This document shows positions 25,093 through 31,797 of a stretch of DNA of 39,983 bases, in pieces. Source of the stretch: Bacteroidales bacterium (GTDB lineage Bacteria > Bacteroidota > Bacteroidia > Bacteroidales > UBA12077); NCBI GenBank assembly GCA_027859205.1, contig JAQIBH010000002.1:1-39983 (forward strand), in the 5' to 3' direction. The first letter of the stretch is position 1. Each line of letters opens with the position of its first letter. Under the pieces are notes generated by a model. The model ran no database searches, was not told the DNA's origin, and saw nothing but the letters and a program-made list of their open reading frames with translations. Both the position numbers and the translations under genes were made by a program.

Positions 25093-25581
25093 TTATTCGG
25101 CAACATTAATCAGCTCCAGCTTCTTATGTAATTCGGGAATTGCCATAACTGCAGCACTACCATACCACGAATGCAACTCCATAATTAAACTTCCTTTTTG
25201 AATAGCGGGATCTGTTTCTGTTAGTTTTTGAGCTTCTTCAATAGTTCGAACATTAAAAATATAAATGCCGCGTAAATCTCCGTCATCTAAAAAAGGTCCT
25301 GCGAGAACCAATTTGCCTTCTTCAGCTAGTTGATTAATGTTTTCTAAATGTGCTTTTTGAAGTTGGGCTGCTTCCAGTGAATCCTGACCACGATTTGGAC
25401 CACGTTTTAAAAAAGCAATAACATACTTTCTCATTCCATATTGATCGGCTCCGTATTTTTTGACTAATAAAGAATCGTAAGCAACATCATCATTTGATTC
25501 ATGTATTACTACTTCTGAATTTTCAGAGTTACATGAAAAAAAGAAAACAATAATTAGTAATATTAAATTAAGTTTTTTCAT
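25093..25581 (-). CDS. YciI-like domain lipoprotein
   Basis: 162 residues from ATG 25581. An earlier start at 25599 would overlap the alkD-like stop and put extra residues before the lipoprotein leader. The signal ends IVFFFSC, so Cys17 is the likely lipidated residue. The rest is an alpha-beta ferredoxin-like YciI/YCII domain: YVIAFLKRGPNRGQDS, KAHLENINQLAEEGKLVLAGPFLDDGDLRGIYIFN and AQKLTETDPAIQKGSLIMELHSWYG, with the conserved His and Asp of the family. Probable cell-envelope protein of unknown activity. The start lies 11 bases after the alkD-like stop, so the two are co-transcribed. Confidence 0.78.
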   Translation of the reverse strand: MKKLNLILLIIVFFFSCNSENSEVVIHESNDDVAYDSLLVKKYGADQYGMRKYVIAFLKRGPNRGQDSLEAAQLQKAHLENINQLAEEGKLVLAGPFLDDGDLRGIYIFNVRTIEEAQKLTETDPAIQKGSLIMELHSWYGSAAVMAIPELHKKLELINVAE

Positions 25582-25592
25582 AGTTTGTAGTT

Positions 25593-26321
25593 TTAACAAA
25601 AAGAAGTTTTACGTTTCACACCGATTCGATTCATATTTTCAACTTTTTTTATATAATTAGTTGCTAATGGAACTTTACAAGATGTGCCACCCATTTCTAC
25701 ATTTACTTTACCAATTTTTTTTGCAATAAGTTTTGACTTATCATGTAAGGGTTGGAAATAAGTTCCCACTGATATAACAAAGCCATTCATTGTGTATTTA
25801 ACTCTGTTTTTAGAATTGTGGATATTATTTGAAACGAAATTAAGGAGATCTTCAATTTTAGTAATACTAATTTCTTCATCTTTTTTTAAAGCAAGTAACG
25901 AAGACAAAGTAGCCCAGCCAGATGATGCAATATTTTCTTTTTCAGATTTTATCCACTCTTCTGAGAGTTCCCAGGCAAAATTACTTTCTGCCGTTGCCCA
26001 TGTTACTGGGTATTCACTTAACATATACCAATTTGCATTTTCTACCCAATTTTGTAGCTGGGCTTTTGTCATTTTCTTTGGCTCAGAAATTAAGCCAGCG
26101 AGATACATGGCATCTGAATTTCCAGTATCAAATAATTCTAAAGCCAATTCATGGTTCTTTCCTGCTTGCCGGCAGGCATGGTTTATTTTTTTTTGAATCT
26201 TTTTAAGATCTTGAACTTTTACACCATAAATAGGTTCTTGTGCGCCATGTCGCATAAAAATCTTTTTGGTTTGTTCGTTGCCAAATTCTTTAAGTTGACC
26301 GAGTATTTCTTGTGTTGTCAT
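25593..26321 (-). CDS. AlkD-like DNA alkylation repair (HEAT-like) protein
   Basis: 242 residues. HEAT-like helices with the family sentences RHGAQEPIYGVKVQDLKKIQKK, ELALELFDTGNSDAMYLAGLI and SEYPVTWATAESNFAWEL. AlkD relatives remove bulky or cationic alkyl bases without flipping; this branch (DUF/AlkD2-like) has not been proved to be a glycosylase. Residues around HACRQAGKN do not belong to the family: they come from a 27-base in-frame insertion (direct repeats at 26150-26156 and 26177-26183) of the GC-rich palindrome. Removing it restores IQKKINHELALELF. The frame is kept, so the protein may still work. Confidence 0.82.
   Translation of the reverse strand: MTTQEILGQLKEFGNEQTKKIFMRHGAQEPIYGVKVQDLKKIQKKINHACRQAGKNHELALELFDTGNSDAMYLAGLISEPKKMTKAQLQNWVENANWYMLSEYPVTWATAESNFAWELSEEWIKSEKENIASSGWATLSSLLALKKDEEISITKIEDLLNFVSNNIHNSKNRVKYTMNGFVISVGTYFQPLHDKSKLIAKKIGKVNVEMGGTSCKVPLATNYIKKVENMNRIGVKRKTSFC
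26150..26183. repeat. GC-rich palindrome copy 2, inside the alkD-like gene
   Basis: The core is TGCCGGCA (26167-26174), in wording close to the copy at 938-963. It is flanked by a perfect 7-bp direct repeat CATGGTT at 26150-26156 and 26177-26183. The unit is 27 bases, so the reading frame is preserved. Confidence 0.8.
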
Positions 26322-26382
26322 TAATATTTTTTAATAAACAAAAAAAACATGATACAAGTTTAAATTAAATATAAAAAACAAA

Positions 26383-26390
26383 CAAACTTA
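26383..26390 (-). promoter_or_regulatory. -7 element for the alkD-like / YciI operon
   Basis: The minus strand reads TAAGTTTG, fitting TAnnTTTG, about 60 bases before the ATG at 26321. Confidence 0.35.
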
Positions 26391-26538
26391 AACAGAATGA
26401 TGATAATAAATTAACTATCAATAATATAATTCGTTGATTGTTATACTTAACTGCAAAAAGTAAAAATTCTTTCAAATGCTTTTTCACCTAGCGATTCAAT
26501 TTTTAAGTAAAAATTTATTGAGAATATATTAATAATTA

Positions 26539-26570
26539 TTTGGATTATGCACATATGTTCATTAAATTTG
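26539..26570 (+). promoter_or_regulatory. Bacteroidota promoter of the DUF134/MinD/NifX cluster
   Basis: TTTG at 26539-26542 and TAAATTTG at 26563-26570, separated by 20 bases, match the phylum's -33/-7 consensus with correct spacing. The start would be near 26577, giving a 20-base leader before ATG 26597. A palindrome ACATATGT (26551-26558) lies between the boxes and could be an operator. Confidence 0.7.
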
Positions 26571-26596
26571 TACCGAGATTATTTTAATAATATATT

Positions 26597-27061
26597 ATGT
26601 CACGACCAGAAAATAATAGAATTGTACATGAACCTCCGGTTTTCACTGATTTTAAACCAGTAGGAGTAAGAGGTGTTTCCCTGGAACAGGTGGTTATGAG
26701 CTTAGATGAATATGAAGCTTTTAGATTAGCCGATCATATTGGCCTTTCTCACGAGGAAGCTTCTGAAGAAATGGAGATTTCGCGTTCTACATTTACCAGG
26801 TTAATAGAAAAAGCACGTGCAAAATTAGCCGAATTTATTATTAATGGTAAAATATTAAATATTGATGGTGGCAATATTCATTTTCGTAAAAATATTATTC
26901 GTTGTCAAAGTTGTGGACAAATGTTCAGAATGAAATTTAATGAAACTATTGACGAGTGTCCTGCTTGTCATTCAAAAAACATTTTGAATCTAGCAGGAGG
27001 TTTTGGTCATGGTAAATGTTGTAATCATAAAAATAAAGGAGGTAATTATGCCAAGAAATGA
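26597..27061 (+). CDS. DUF134 DNA-binding protein
   Basis: 154 residues. It starts MSRPENNRIVHEPPVFTDFKP, the DUF134 signature, followed by SLDEYEAFRLADHIGLSHEEASEEM and a sigma-70 region 4-like helix-turn-helix (EISRSTFTRLIEKARAKLAEFI). The C-terminal half is a zinc ribbon, IRCQSCGQMF and DECPACHSKN, and then GHGKCCNHK. DUF134 proteins sit next to NifX/NifB-like and MinD-type genes in many anaerobes and are presumed regulators. First gene of the cluster. Its last 14 bases overlap the start of the DUF5320 gene. Confidence 0.88.
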   Translation: MSRPENNRIVHEPPVFTDFKPVGVRGVSLEQVVMSLDEYEAFRLADHIGLSHEEASEEMEISRSTFTRLIEKARAKLAEFIINGKILNIDGGNIHFRKNIIRCQSCGQMFRMKFNETIDECPACHSKNILNLAGGFGHGKCCNHKNKGGNYAKK

Positions 27062-27317
27062 CAAATCAGGACCTGCGGGTTTAGGTCCATTAACTGGCCG
27101 ACGTTTGGGAAATTGCGCCGGAAATACAAATCTGGAATCAAATAGTCTTTTCGGATTTGGAAGAGGAATGAGAAACGGAAACGGAAGAGGCTTTGGAAGA
27201 AATTCTGCTTATTCGGTTAATCAAAATTTTTCTACTAAAGAAGCAATTGAATCTGAAATGAATGTGCTTAAAGAACAATTGTCGAATTTAGGAAAAAAAC
27301 TTGAAAATCTAAGTTGA
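27048..27317 (+). CDS. DUF5320 small Gly-rich protein
   Basis: 89 residues from ATG 27048: MPRNDKSGPAGLGPLTGRRLGNCAG is the DUF5320 N-terminal signature. A Gly/Arg/Asn-rich middle and a short C-terminal coiled-coil (SEMNVLKEQLSNLGKKLENL) follow. The start is set by AAAGGAGGT at 27035-27043, a strong Shine-Dalgarno rare in this phylum, lying inside the last codons of the DUF134 gene. A start at 27003 in the same frame would add 15 residues unlike the family. Regularly found with DUF134, NifX-like and MinD genes; function unknown. Confidence 0.85.
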   Translation: MPRNDKSGPAGLGPLTGRRLGNCAGNTNLESNSLFGFGRGMRNGNGRGFGRNSAYSVNQNFSTKEAIESEMNVLKEQLSNLGKKLENLS

Positions 27318-27330
27318 TCCATAGTTTGTA

Positions 27331-27409
27331 AATAAGACCATAAGTCTATAAATACGTGATTAATATATTTTGGTTTAGTTTGTATGTTTTTATAACTAAT
27401 GGTCTTATT
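27331..27409 (+). promoter_or_regulatory. long stem-loop between the DUF5320 and zinc-ribbon genes
   Basis: Inverted arms AATAAGACCATAAGT (27331-27345) and ACTAATGGTCTTATT (27395-27409) pair at 14 of 15 positions around a 49-base AT-rich loop. It lies in the only wide gap (127 bases) of an otherwise tight cluster. Possible roles are an attenuator, an mRNA processing or stability element, or a regulator site. No T run follows, so it is not a classical terminator. Confidence 0.55.
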
Positions 27410-27444
27410 TCATTGCTAATTTAAAAATATTAAAAATAAATAAA

Positions 27445-27672
27445 ATGAAAAATTTAAGCAAAGGTCAAGGTCTGGGACAGGGTAGTGGAAAAGGATTAGA
27501 TCGCGGAGGCGGAAGAGGTCGTAATAGTGGCGGAGGTTTTGGTGTAGGTGGCGATTGTGTTTGTGCTAAATGTGGTGAGAAAGTTTCTCATCAACAAGGA
27601 GTGAAATGTACAACATTTAAATGTCCTGAGTGTGGACATACAATGATTAGAGAAGAATTATTAAACAAATAA
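27445..27672 (+). CDS. Gly-rich zinc-ribbon protein of the DUF134/NifX cluster
   Basis: 75 residues. The first 37 are Gly/Arg/Lys-rich low-complexity sequence; then Cys38, Cys40 and Cys43 (DCVCAKCGEKV), Cys55, and Cys60 and Cys63 (FKCPECGHTM) form a probable zinc ribbon or small metal site. Similar proteins with CVCxKCG-x-K-V-xHQxGVxC accompany NifX-like and MinD-type genes in anaerobes. Likely a metal or Fe-S handling partner; activity unknown. Confidence 0.75.
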   Translation: MKNLSKGQGLGQGSGKGLDRGGGRGRNSGGGFGVGGDCVCAKCGEKVSHQQGVKCTTFKCPECGHTMIREELLNK

Positions 27673-27688
27673 AATTTATAAGTAGAAA

Positions 27689-27877
27689 ATGAAATTTAAA
27701 ATAAAAAGTGAATTGTGTCGTGGCTGTGGAGTATGCGAGGCTGTATGTCCAAATGTATATCAAATGGATAGTAGTAGGGTAGCTAAAGTAGTGACAGAAT
27801 CTGTTTCAGTAGATTTAATAGAATGCGCAATGCATGGAGAAGAAGTATGTCCTGTGAGAGCCATAATACATAATTAA
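27689..27877 (+). CDS. small [4Fe-4S] ferredoxin
   Basis: 62 residues. Cysteines at 10, 13, 16 and 20 (LCRGCGVCEAVCP) and at 46 and 54 (ECAMHGEEVCPVRAI). The arrangement C-x2-C-x2-C plus the late C-P gives one 4Fe-4S cluster; the two extra cysteines (20 and 46) may form a disulfide, as in single-cluster ferredoxins of the Thermotoga/Desulfovibrio type. An electron carrier for the cluster, 16 bases after the zinc-ribbon gene. Confidence 0.85.
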   Translation: MKFKIKSELCRGCGVCEAVCPNVYQMDSSRVAKVVTESVSVDLIECAMHGEEVCPVRAIIHN

Positions 27878-27908
27878 TTAAGAAATAATTACTAAAAAAT
27901 AGAGAATT

Positions 27909-28247
27909 ATGAAAATGAAATTTGCTATACCTGCTTTAGGTAATCAGCTAACAGCACATTTTGGCCATTGTGAAAAATTTGCAATTGTTAATGTCCTGGA
28001 TAATAAAGTTATAAACGAAGAATTTGTAACTCCTCCTGTGCATCAACCAGGTGTTTATCCAAAATTTCTAGCTGATATGGGAGTACACGTAATTATAGCA
28101 GGCGGAATGGGACAAAAAGCACAAGATCTGTTTGCACAGAATAATATTGAAGTTCATATGGGAGTTCAGGATGGTACTCCATCAGAATTAGTTGAGCACT
28201 ATTTAAACGATCAATTACAAACAGGTCAAAATTTATGTGATCATTAA
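27909..28247 (+). CDS. NifX/NifB-type dinitrogenase-cofactor-like protein, copy 1
   Basis: 112 residues of the Nitro_FeMo-Co domain: KFAIPALGNQLTAHFGHCEKFAIVNV, then DMGVHVIIAGGMGQKAQDLF, the GG(M/I)G(x)(R/K)A loop typical of NifX/NafY/NifB C-termini. In nitrogen fixers this fold carries Fe-S or FeMo cofactor precursors. There are no nitrogenase genes in this window, so a general metallocluster carrier is more likely. ATG at 27909 or two codons later. The C-terminus ends in a Cys-His tail (NLCDH). Confidence 0.85.
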   Translation: MKMKFAIPALGNQLTAHFGHCEKFAIVNVLDNKVINEEFVTPPVHQPGVYPKFLADMGVHVIIAGGMGQKAQDLFAQNNIEVHMGVQDGTPSELVEHYLNDQLQTGQNLCDH

Positions 28248-28266
28248 CCTTAGAGGTTACAAAAAA

Positions 28267-29127
28267 ATGAAAATAGCTATTGCAAGTGGAAAAGGTGGAA
28301 CAGGTAAGACAACATTGTCAACAAACCTTACTGCCCTTTTTGCCGAAACAGAAAATGTGGTTTTAACTGATTTGGATGTAGAAGAACCAAATTCGGGCTT
28401 GTTTATTAATGGAATACTTATTAAGGAAGACATAATGTATAAGATGATTCCAAATTGGAATGAAAGTACTTGTTCATTGTGTGGTGCATGTCAGAAGAAT
28501 TGTAATTTCCATGCTGTTATTCAATTAGGTCCTCAGATACTAGTGTTCCCCGAATTATGTCATAGTTGTTATGCTTGTTCTGAACTTTGTCCTACAGATT
28601 CTTTGCCTATGATAAAACAAAGAATGGGTCAGTTAAAACAATTTAAAAAAGATAAAATAACATTTGTAGAAAGCCGGTTGGATGTTGGACAAGAACAGGC
28701 TGTTCCTTTAATCGGGCAAACTATTGAATATATTGAGAAGAATTTTCCGTCAGATATTGTTAGAATATTTGATTCACCTCCAGGAACTTCATGTCCGGTA
28801 ATCGAAGCAACTAAAGATGCTAATTTTATAATTTTAGTTACAGAACCAACTCCTTTTGGATTGCACGATATGAAACTAGCCGTAGAAACAATGAAAGAAT
28901 TAAAAAAGGATTTTGGAGTAGTTGTTAACCGATATGGGATTGGTAATGATGAAGTTATTGATTATTGTAAAGAGAATAATATTCCAATTCTTGCAAAAAT
29001 TCCTAATACTAGAAAAGTGGCTGAATTATATTCAAAAGGAGAATTAGTTTATACTGAATTGCCAGAAGTTAAATTGGAACTTCAGAAGATTAAGAACTAT
29101 ATTTTAAATTTAAAAATTAATAACTGA
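28267..29127 (+). CDS. MinD/Mrp-type P-loop ATPase with two inserted 4Fe-4S motifs, copy 1
   Basis: 286 residues from ATG 28267 (an in-frame start at 28237 would overlap the previous gene and add ten unlike residues). The deviant Walker A is SGKGGTGKT, switch I LTDLDVEEPNS and Walker B-like IFDSPPGTSCP. Between them lies a ferredoxin-like insert: STCSLCGACQKNC and LCHSCYACSELCP, two full four-cysteine sets. This is the family of paired MinD-like ATPases near NifX-like proteins; Mrp/Nbp35 relatives build or transfer Fe-S clusters. It forms a tandem with the next gene, one base away. Confidence 0.88.
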   Translation: MKIAIASGKGGTGKTTLSTNLTALFAETENVVLTDLDVEEPNSGLFINGILIKEDIMYKMIPNWNESTCSLCGACQKNCNFHAVIQLGPQILVFPELCHSCYACSELCPTDSLPMIKQRMGQLKQFKKDKITFVESRLDVGQEQAVPLIGQTIEYIEKNFPSDIVRIFDSPPGTSCPVIEATKDANFIILVTEPTPFGLHDMKLAVETMKELKKDFGVVVNRYGIGNDEVIDYCKENNIPILAKIPNTRKVAELYSKGELVYTELPEVKLELQKIKNYILNLKINN

Positions 29128-29128
29128 G

Positions 29129-30010
29129 ATGAAGGAAATTGTTGTTATTTCCGGTAAAGGAGGAACAGGAAAAACATCTGTTACGGCTACTTTAGCAGTT
29201 TTGGCAGGGAATGATGCTATTGTTGCTGATTGTGACGTTGATGCAGCGGATATACATTTACTAATGAAACCAATAGTTGAAAAATCAGAGAATTTTTTTA
29301 GCGGTGTAGCTGCTAAAATAGATGAAGACAAATGTACTAACTGCGGAATATGTGCTGATGTTTGCCGTTTTAATGCTATTCCTGTGATAGATAATCAACA
29401 TTCTATTAATTCTTTATATTGCGAAGGTTGTGGCTATTGTGAAAAAGTTTGCACGGTCGAAGCAATTACTATGAATGAAATGAATGTAGGCGACTGGTAT
29501 ATATCTAAAACAAAAATTGATAATACCTTGGTGCATGCAAAGCTTGGAATTGGAGCTGAAAACTCAGGGAAATTGGTTGCAAAGGTTAAGAATGAAGCAA
29601 AACGTTTAGCCGTAGAAAACAATAAAGATTACATTATTGTAGATGGATCTCCAGGAATAGGCTGTCCTGTTGTTTCATCCCTTTCAGGAGCAAATTTTGC
29701 AGTACTTGTTACAGAACCTTCATTATCGGGTTTGCACGATTTAAAACGAGTGTTTGAGTTAGTAAAAAAGTTTAATTTAAAAGCTGGTTGTATTATAAAT
29801 AAATATGATATTAATAAAGAAGTAACAAACGAAATAATCCAATTTCTTGACAAAGAGTCAATTGAATATATAGCAAGTTTTCCATATGATGAAAATTTTA
29901 CAAAAGCAATGACTTTTGGCAAAACAATAGTTGAATATGACACTGGTGAGTTAAAGGATTTGATGGTAAGCAGTTGGGAAAAGATTAAAGGATTGATAAA
30001 ATCAAATTGA
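29129..30010 (+). CDS. MinD/Mrp-type P-loop ATPase with two inserted 4Fe-4S motifs, copy 2
   Basis: 293 residues. Walker A SGKGGTGKTS, switch I ADCDVDAADIHLL, ferredoxin insert DKCTNCGICADVCRF and YCEGCGYCEKVC, and Walker B-like IIVDGSPGIGCP. It is a paralogue of the preceding protein with the same layout but clearly diverged, so a heterodimer is likely. The start codon comes one base after the previous stop, so translation is coupled. Confidence 0.88.
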   Translation: MKEIVVISGKGGTGKTSVTATLAVLAGNDAIVADCDVDAADIHLLMKPIVEKSENFFSGVAAKIDEDKCTNCGICADVCRFNAIPVIDNQHSINSLYCEGCGYCEKVCTVEAITMNEMNVGDWYISKTKIDNTLVHAKLGIGAENSGKLVAKVKNEAKRLAVENNKDYIIVDGSPGIGCPVVSSLSGANFAVLVTEPSLSGLHDLKRVFELVKKFNLKAGCIINKYDINKEVTNEIIQFLDKESIEYIASFPYDENFTKAMTFGKTIVEYDTGELKDLMVSSWEKIKGLIKSN

Positions 30011-30039
30011 GAAAAGGAGACTTTTTAATAATTAAAAAT

Positions 30040-30144
30040 GATACAAGATACAGGATACAGGATACATTGGCAGTAATCAATTGGCAGTGGGCAGATTGAA
30101 ACTTTTAGCATGAAGCATGTAGTTAATAGCTAGCAGCTTGTCTT
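30040..30144. repeat. mosaic heptamer array of three word families in one 7-nt phase
   Basis: Fifteen seven-base words without a phase break. Four GATACAx words come first (30040-30067), then TGGCAGT words at 30068 and 30082 with GGGCAGA at 30089. After a transition follow words ending in AGC or AGT, such as ATGAAGC at 30110 and TAGCAGC at 30131. The array fills the gap between the second MinD-like gene and the second NifX-like gene. It has no coding frame of note. Confidence 0.75.
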
Positions 30145-30213
30145 TAAATGAAATAAGATTGATAAAGTTTATAACATTAATTAGAAAAATAAATTATAAA
30201 AACTATATAAAAA

Positions 30214-30552
30214 ATGAAAATAGCATTTACAACAAAAGGAGCTGAATGGGATTCAGAAATGGATCCACGATTTGGAAGAACTGAATTTATTTTGGTTTAT
30301 GATGATGAAAAAGATGAGTTCACATCATTCGATAACAGAGAAATTGAAAATGAAGCTCATGGAGCAGGACCTAAAACATCACAAAAGTTATTTGAATTGG
30401 GTGCAAATGTATTAATTACAGGCAATGGTCCAGGTGGAAATGCTTCTGCAGTATTAGAAAAAGCAGGAATTAAAATTTATATTGGTGCAGGACAAATGTC
30501 TGTAAAAGATGCTTACGAAGCATATAAAAATAATAGTTTGAAAGAATTTTAG
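30214..30552 (+). CDS. NifX/NifB-type dinitrogenase-cofactor-like protein, copy 2
   Basis: 112 residues: MKIAFTTKGAEWDSEMDPRFGRTEFILVYD followed by GAGPKTSQKLFELGANVLITGNGPGGNA. This is the same Nitro_FeMo-Co fold as the protein at 27909, but of the branch with DPRFGR and no Cys-rich tail. Probably another metallocluster carrier that works with the MinD pair. It ends in TAG, which shows that TAG is used as a normal stop here. It is separated from the MinD genes by the heptamer array. Confidence 0.85.
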   Translation: MKIAFTTKGAEWDSEMDPRFGRTEFILVYDDEKDEFTSFDNREIENEAHGAGPKTSQKLFELGANVLITGNGPGGNASAVLEKAGIKIYIGAGQMSVKDAYEAYKNNSLKEF

Positions 30553-30602
30553 TAATCAGTGTATAGATAATTATATCAATAAGTAAAGAAAAATCTAAGC
30601 AT

Positions 30603-31013
30603 ATGAAGTTATTAATGATTTACATGAATCGATTTTCGTATAAACCCACAATAAAAACATTGGAATCGATGCCCGATTTTATTGAAGGAAAAGAATATGA
30701 GAACGTTCAGGCAGCATTTATTCAGATCGAAAAAGAAGATGAAGAAAAGGAAAGTGAAGTAAAAAAGAAATTACTGAAAAATTTAAAATGGATTGCAGGA
30801 AAAAATAATACGAAACATATTGTTTTACATTCGTTTGCACATTTATCAGAAAGTAAAGCTGAACCTGAATTTTCAAAAGCATTATTCGATAATATTGATG
30901 AACGCTTAACCGGTTCAGGATTTACTGTAGAACAAACTCCTTTCGGATATTTTCTGGATTTAAATGTTGAAGCACCAGGATTTTCATTAGCACGAGTATT
31001 TAAAGAATTTTGA
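30603..31013 (+). CDS. free-standing archaeal-type threonyl-tRNA synthetase editing domain
   Basis: 136 residues. It matches the N-terminal editing domain of archaeal ThrRS (PF08915 type, D-aminoacyl-tRNA deacylase fold): an N-terminal MKLLMIYMNRFSYKP strand, AAFIQIEKEDEE, the KHIVLHSFAHLSESKAEP block with the HLS motif, and FTVEQTPFGYFLDLNVEAPGFSLARV at the end. In archaea this domain removes serine mischarged on tRNA-Thr. Bacterial ThrRS normally carries a different editing domain, so a free-standing archaeal-type copy in this cluster is unexpected. It could be a trans-editing factor or a binding protein that has lost tRNA function. Last gene of the cluster. Confidence 0.8.
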   Translation: MKLLMIYMNRFSYKPTIKTLESMPDFIEGKEYENVQAAFIQIEKEDEEKESEVKKKLLKNLKWIAGKNNTKHIVLHSFAHLSESKAEPEFSKALFDNIDERLTGSGFTVEQTPFGYFLDLNVEAPGFSLARVFKEF

Positions 31014-31046
31014 AAATTATAGAAAATGGAAAGATTGTGTTCTGAC

Positions 31047-31714
31047 TCAGGGGTAGAGTTGTCGGAATTTATTGCAAAAAATTACGACAAAGTAATTAAC
31101 ATTGCTTCCTTTGGTAAATATAATGGATTTGTTATTAAAGAATAATTTGATTTCACCTGTATAAATGTAAAATCCATAAAAATTGAATTTTGTATTTATA
31201 TTAATACTTTTTGCATTTTTTAATACAATAGCTTCAATTTCTCCTGTTGCATTACCTTTTGTCATAAGATTACAATCAGTTGCTATTCCATAACTTTTTG
31301 TTTCCCAATCGCCAGAAAATTGGTCTTGCTCAAATTTCTTCAGAACTTTTGAGTATTGATTTTGATGTTCAATTTTAATCAAGAGAATTCCTTGAGGCTT
31401 ACCTCGGGGTAAAGAGCTGAAAAGTTTGAAAAACGGCAGGTTTTTCATAAAATAAAACAAATATTCCGCTTGATACCTCTGAGTTTGCTCCGGGGTCATT
31501 CATTTTCGCCATTCAGAATCATTAATTTACGCGATACGCCTGGAAGTTTAGTAAATACAGATTCTTCGATTTCGACTGTTGCTGTGCTTATTCTGAACTG
31601 AAAATTTTGTTTTTTGTAATTAGCATCCTTAGGATATATTGCAAGTTGGGTTGTTATTCCTCCTGACCAGTTGTTTATTATTAAGTCTGAATTTTTGTAA
31701 TGTTCTATAGTCAT
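31047..31714 (-). pseudogene. hutD: hutD (Ves/HutD cupin) split by a repeat insertion
   Basis: The N-terminal part (ATG 31714 to TGA 31496) reads NWSGGITTQLAIYPK, FRISTATVEIEESVFTKLPGVSRKLMILNG, the first half of HutD. The second half resumes at about 31379 with IKIEHQNQYSKVLKKFEQDQFSGDWETKS and TDCNLMTKGNATGEIEAI, in another frame. Between them about 125 bases of foreign sequence code for MTPEQTQRYQAEYLFYF and similar. The two frames meet in ATGA (31496-31499), so a coupled second product is possible, but the bicupin fold would be in two pieces. HutD proteins are linked to histidine use; none of those genes is near. Confidence 0.75.
31380..31504. repeat. structured repeat inserted in hutD
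   Basis: About 125 bases, not a multiple of three. On the minus strand it starts near TGACCCCGGAG and ends near AAGGAATTCTCTTG. It contains the hairpins GAAAAAC/GTTTTTC and TACC/GGTA (within TACCCCGAGGTA), and internal near-repeats of GAGGTA and GGAAT. Its base composition and hairpins are unlike the flanking coding sequence. It has no transposase and no clear target duplication. Confidence 0.65.
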
Positions 31715-31797
31715 AATTTGTATATAAAAAACAGGCAAACTTTAAAAGAATGCCTGATAAAATGAGTATTAGGTTTTATTTTTTCAACTTATTCTTA

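Noticed and set aside
25065-25097. Terminator between mnmA and the YciI-like gene
   Set aside because: AATAAATC and GATTTATT do pair, but the 8-bp stem is all weak pairs with a 17-base loop and overlaps both stop codons; not convincing.
30040-30144. CRISPR array or direct-repeat/spacer structure
   Set aside because: The words are seven bases with no unique spacers, and no cas genes are near.
26539-31013. Nitrogen fixation island
   Set aside because: NifX-like domains occur in many non-fixing anaerobes; there is no nifH, nifD, nifK, nifB or nifE/N in the window.
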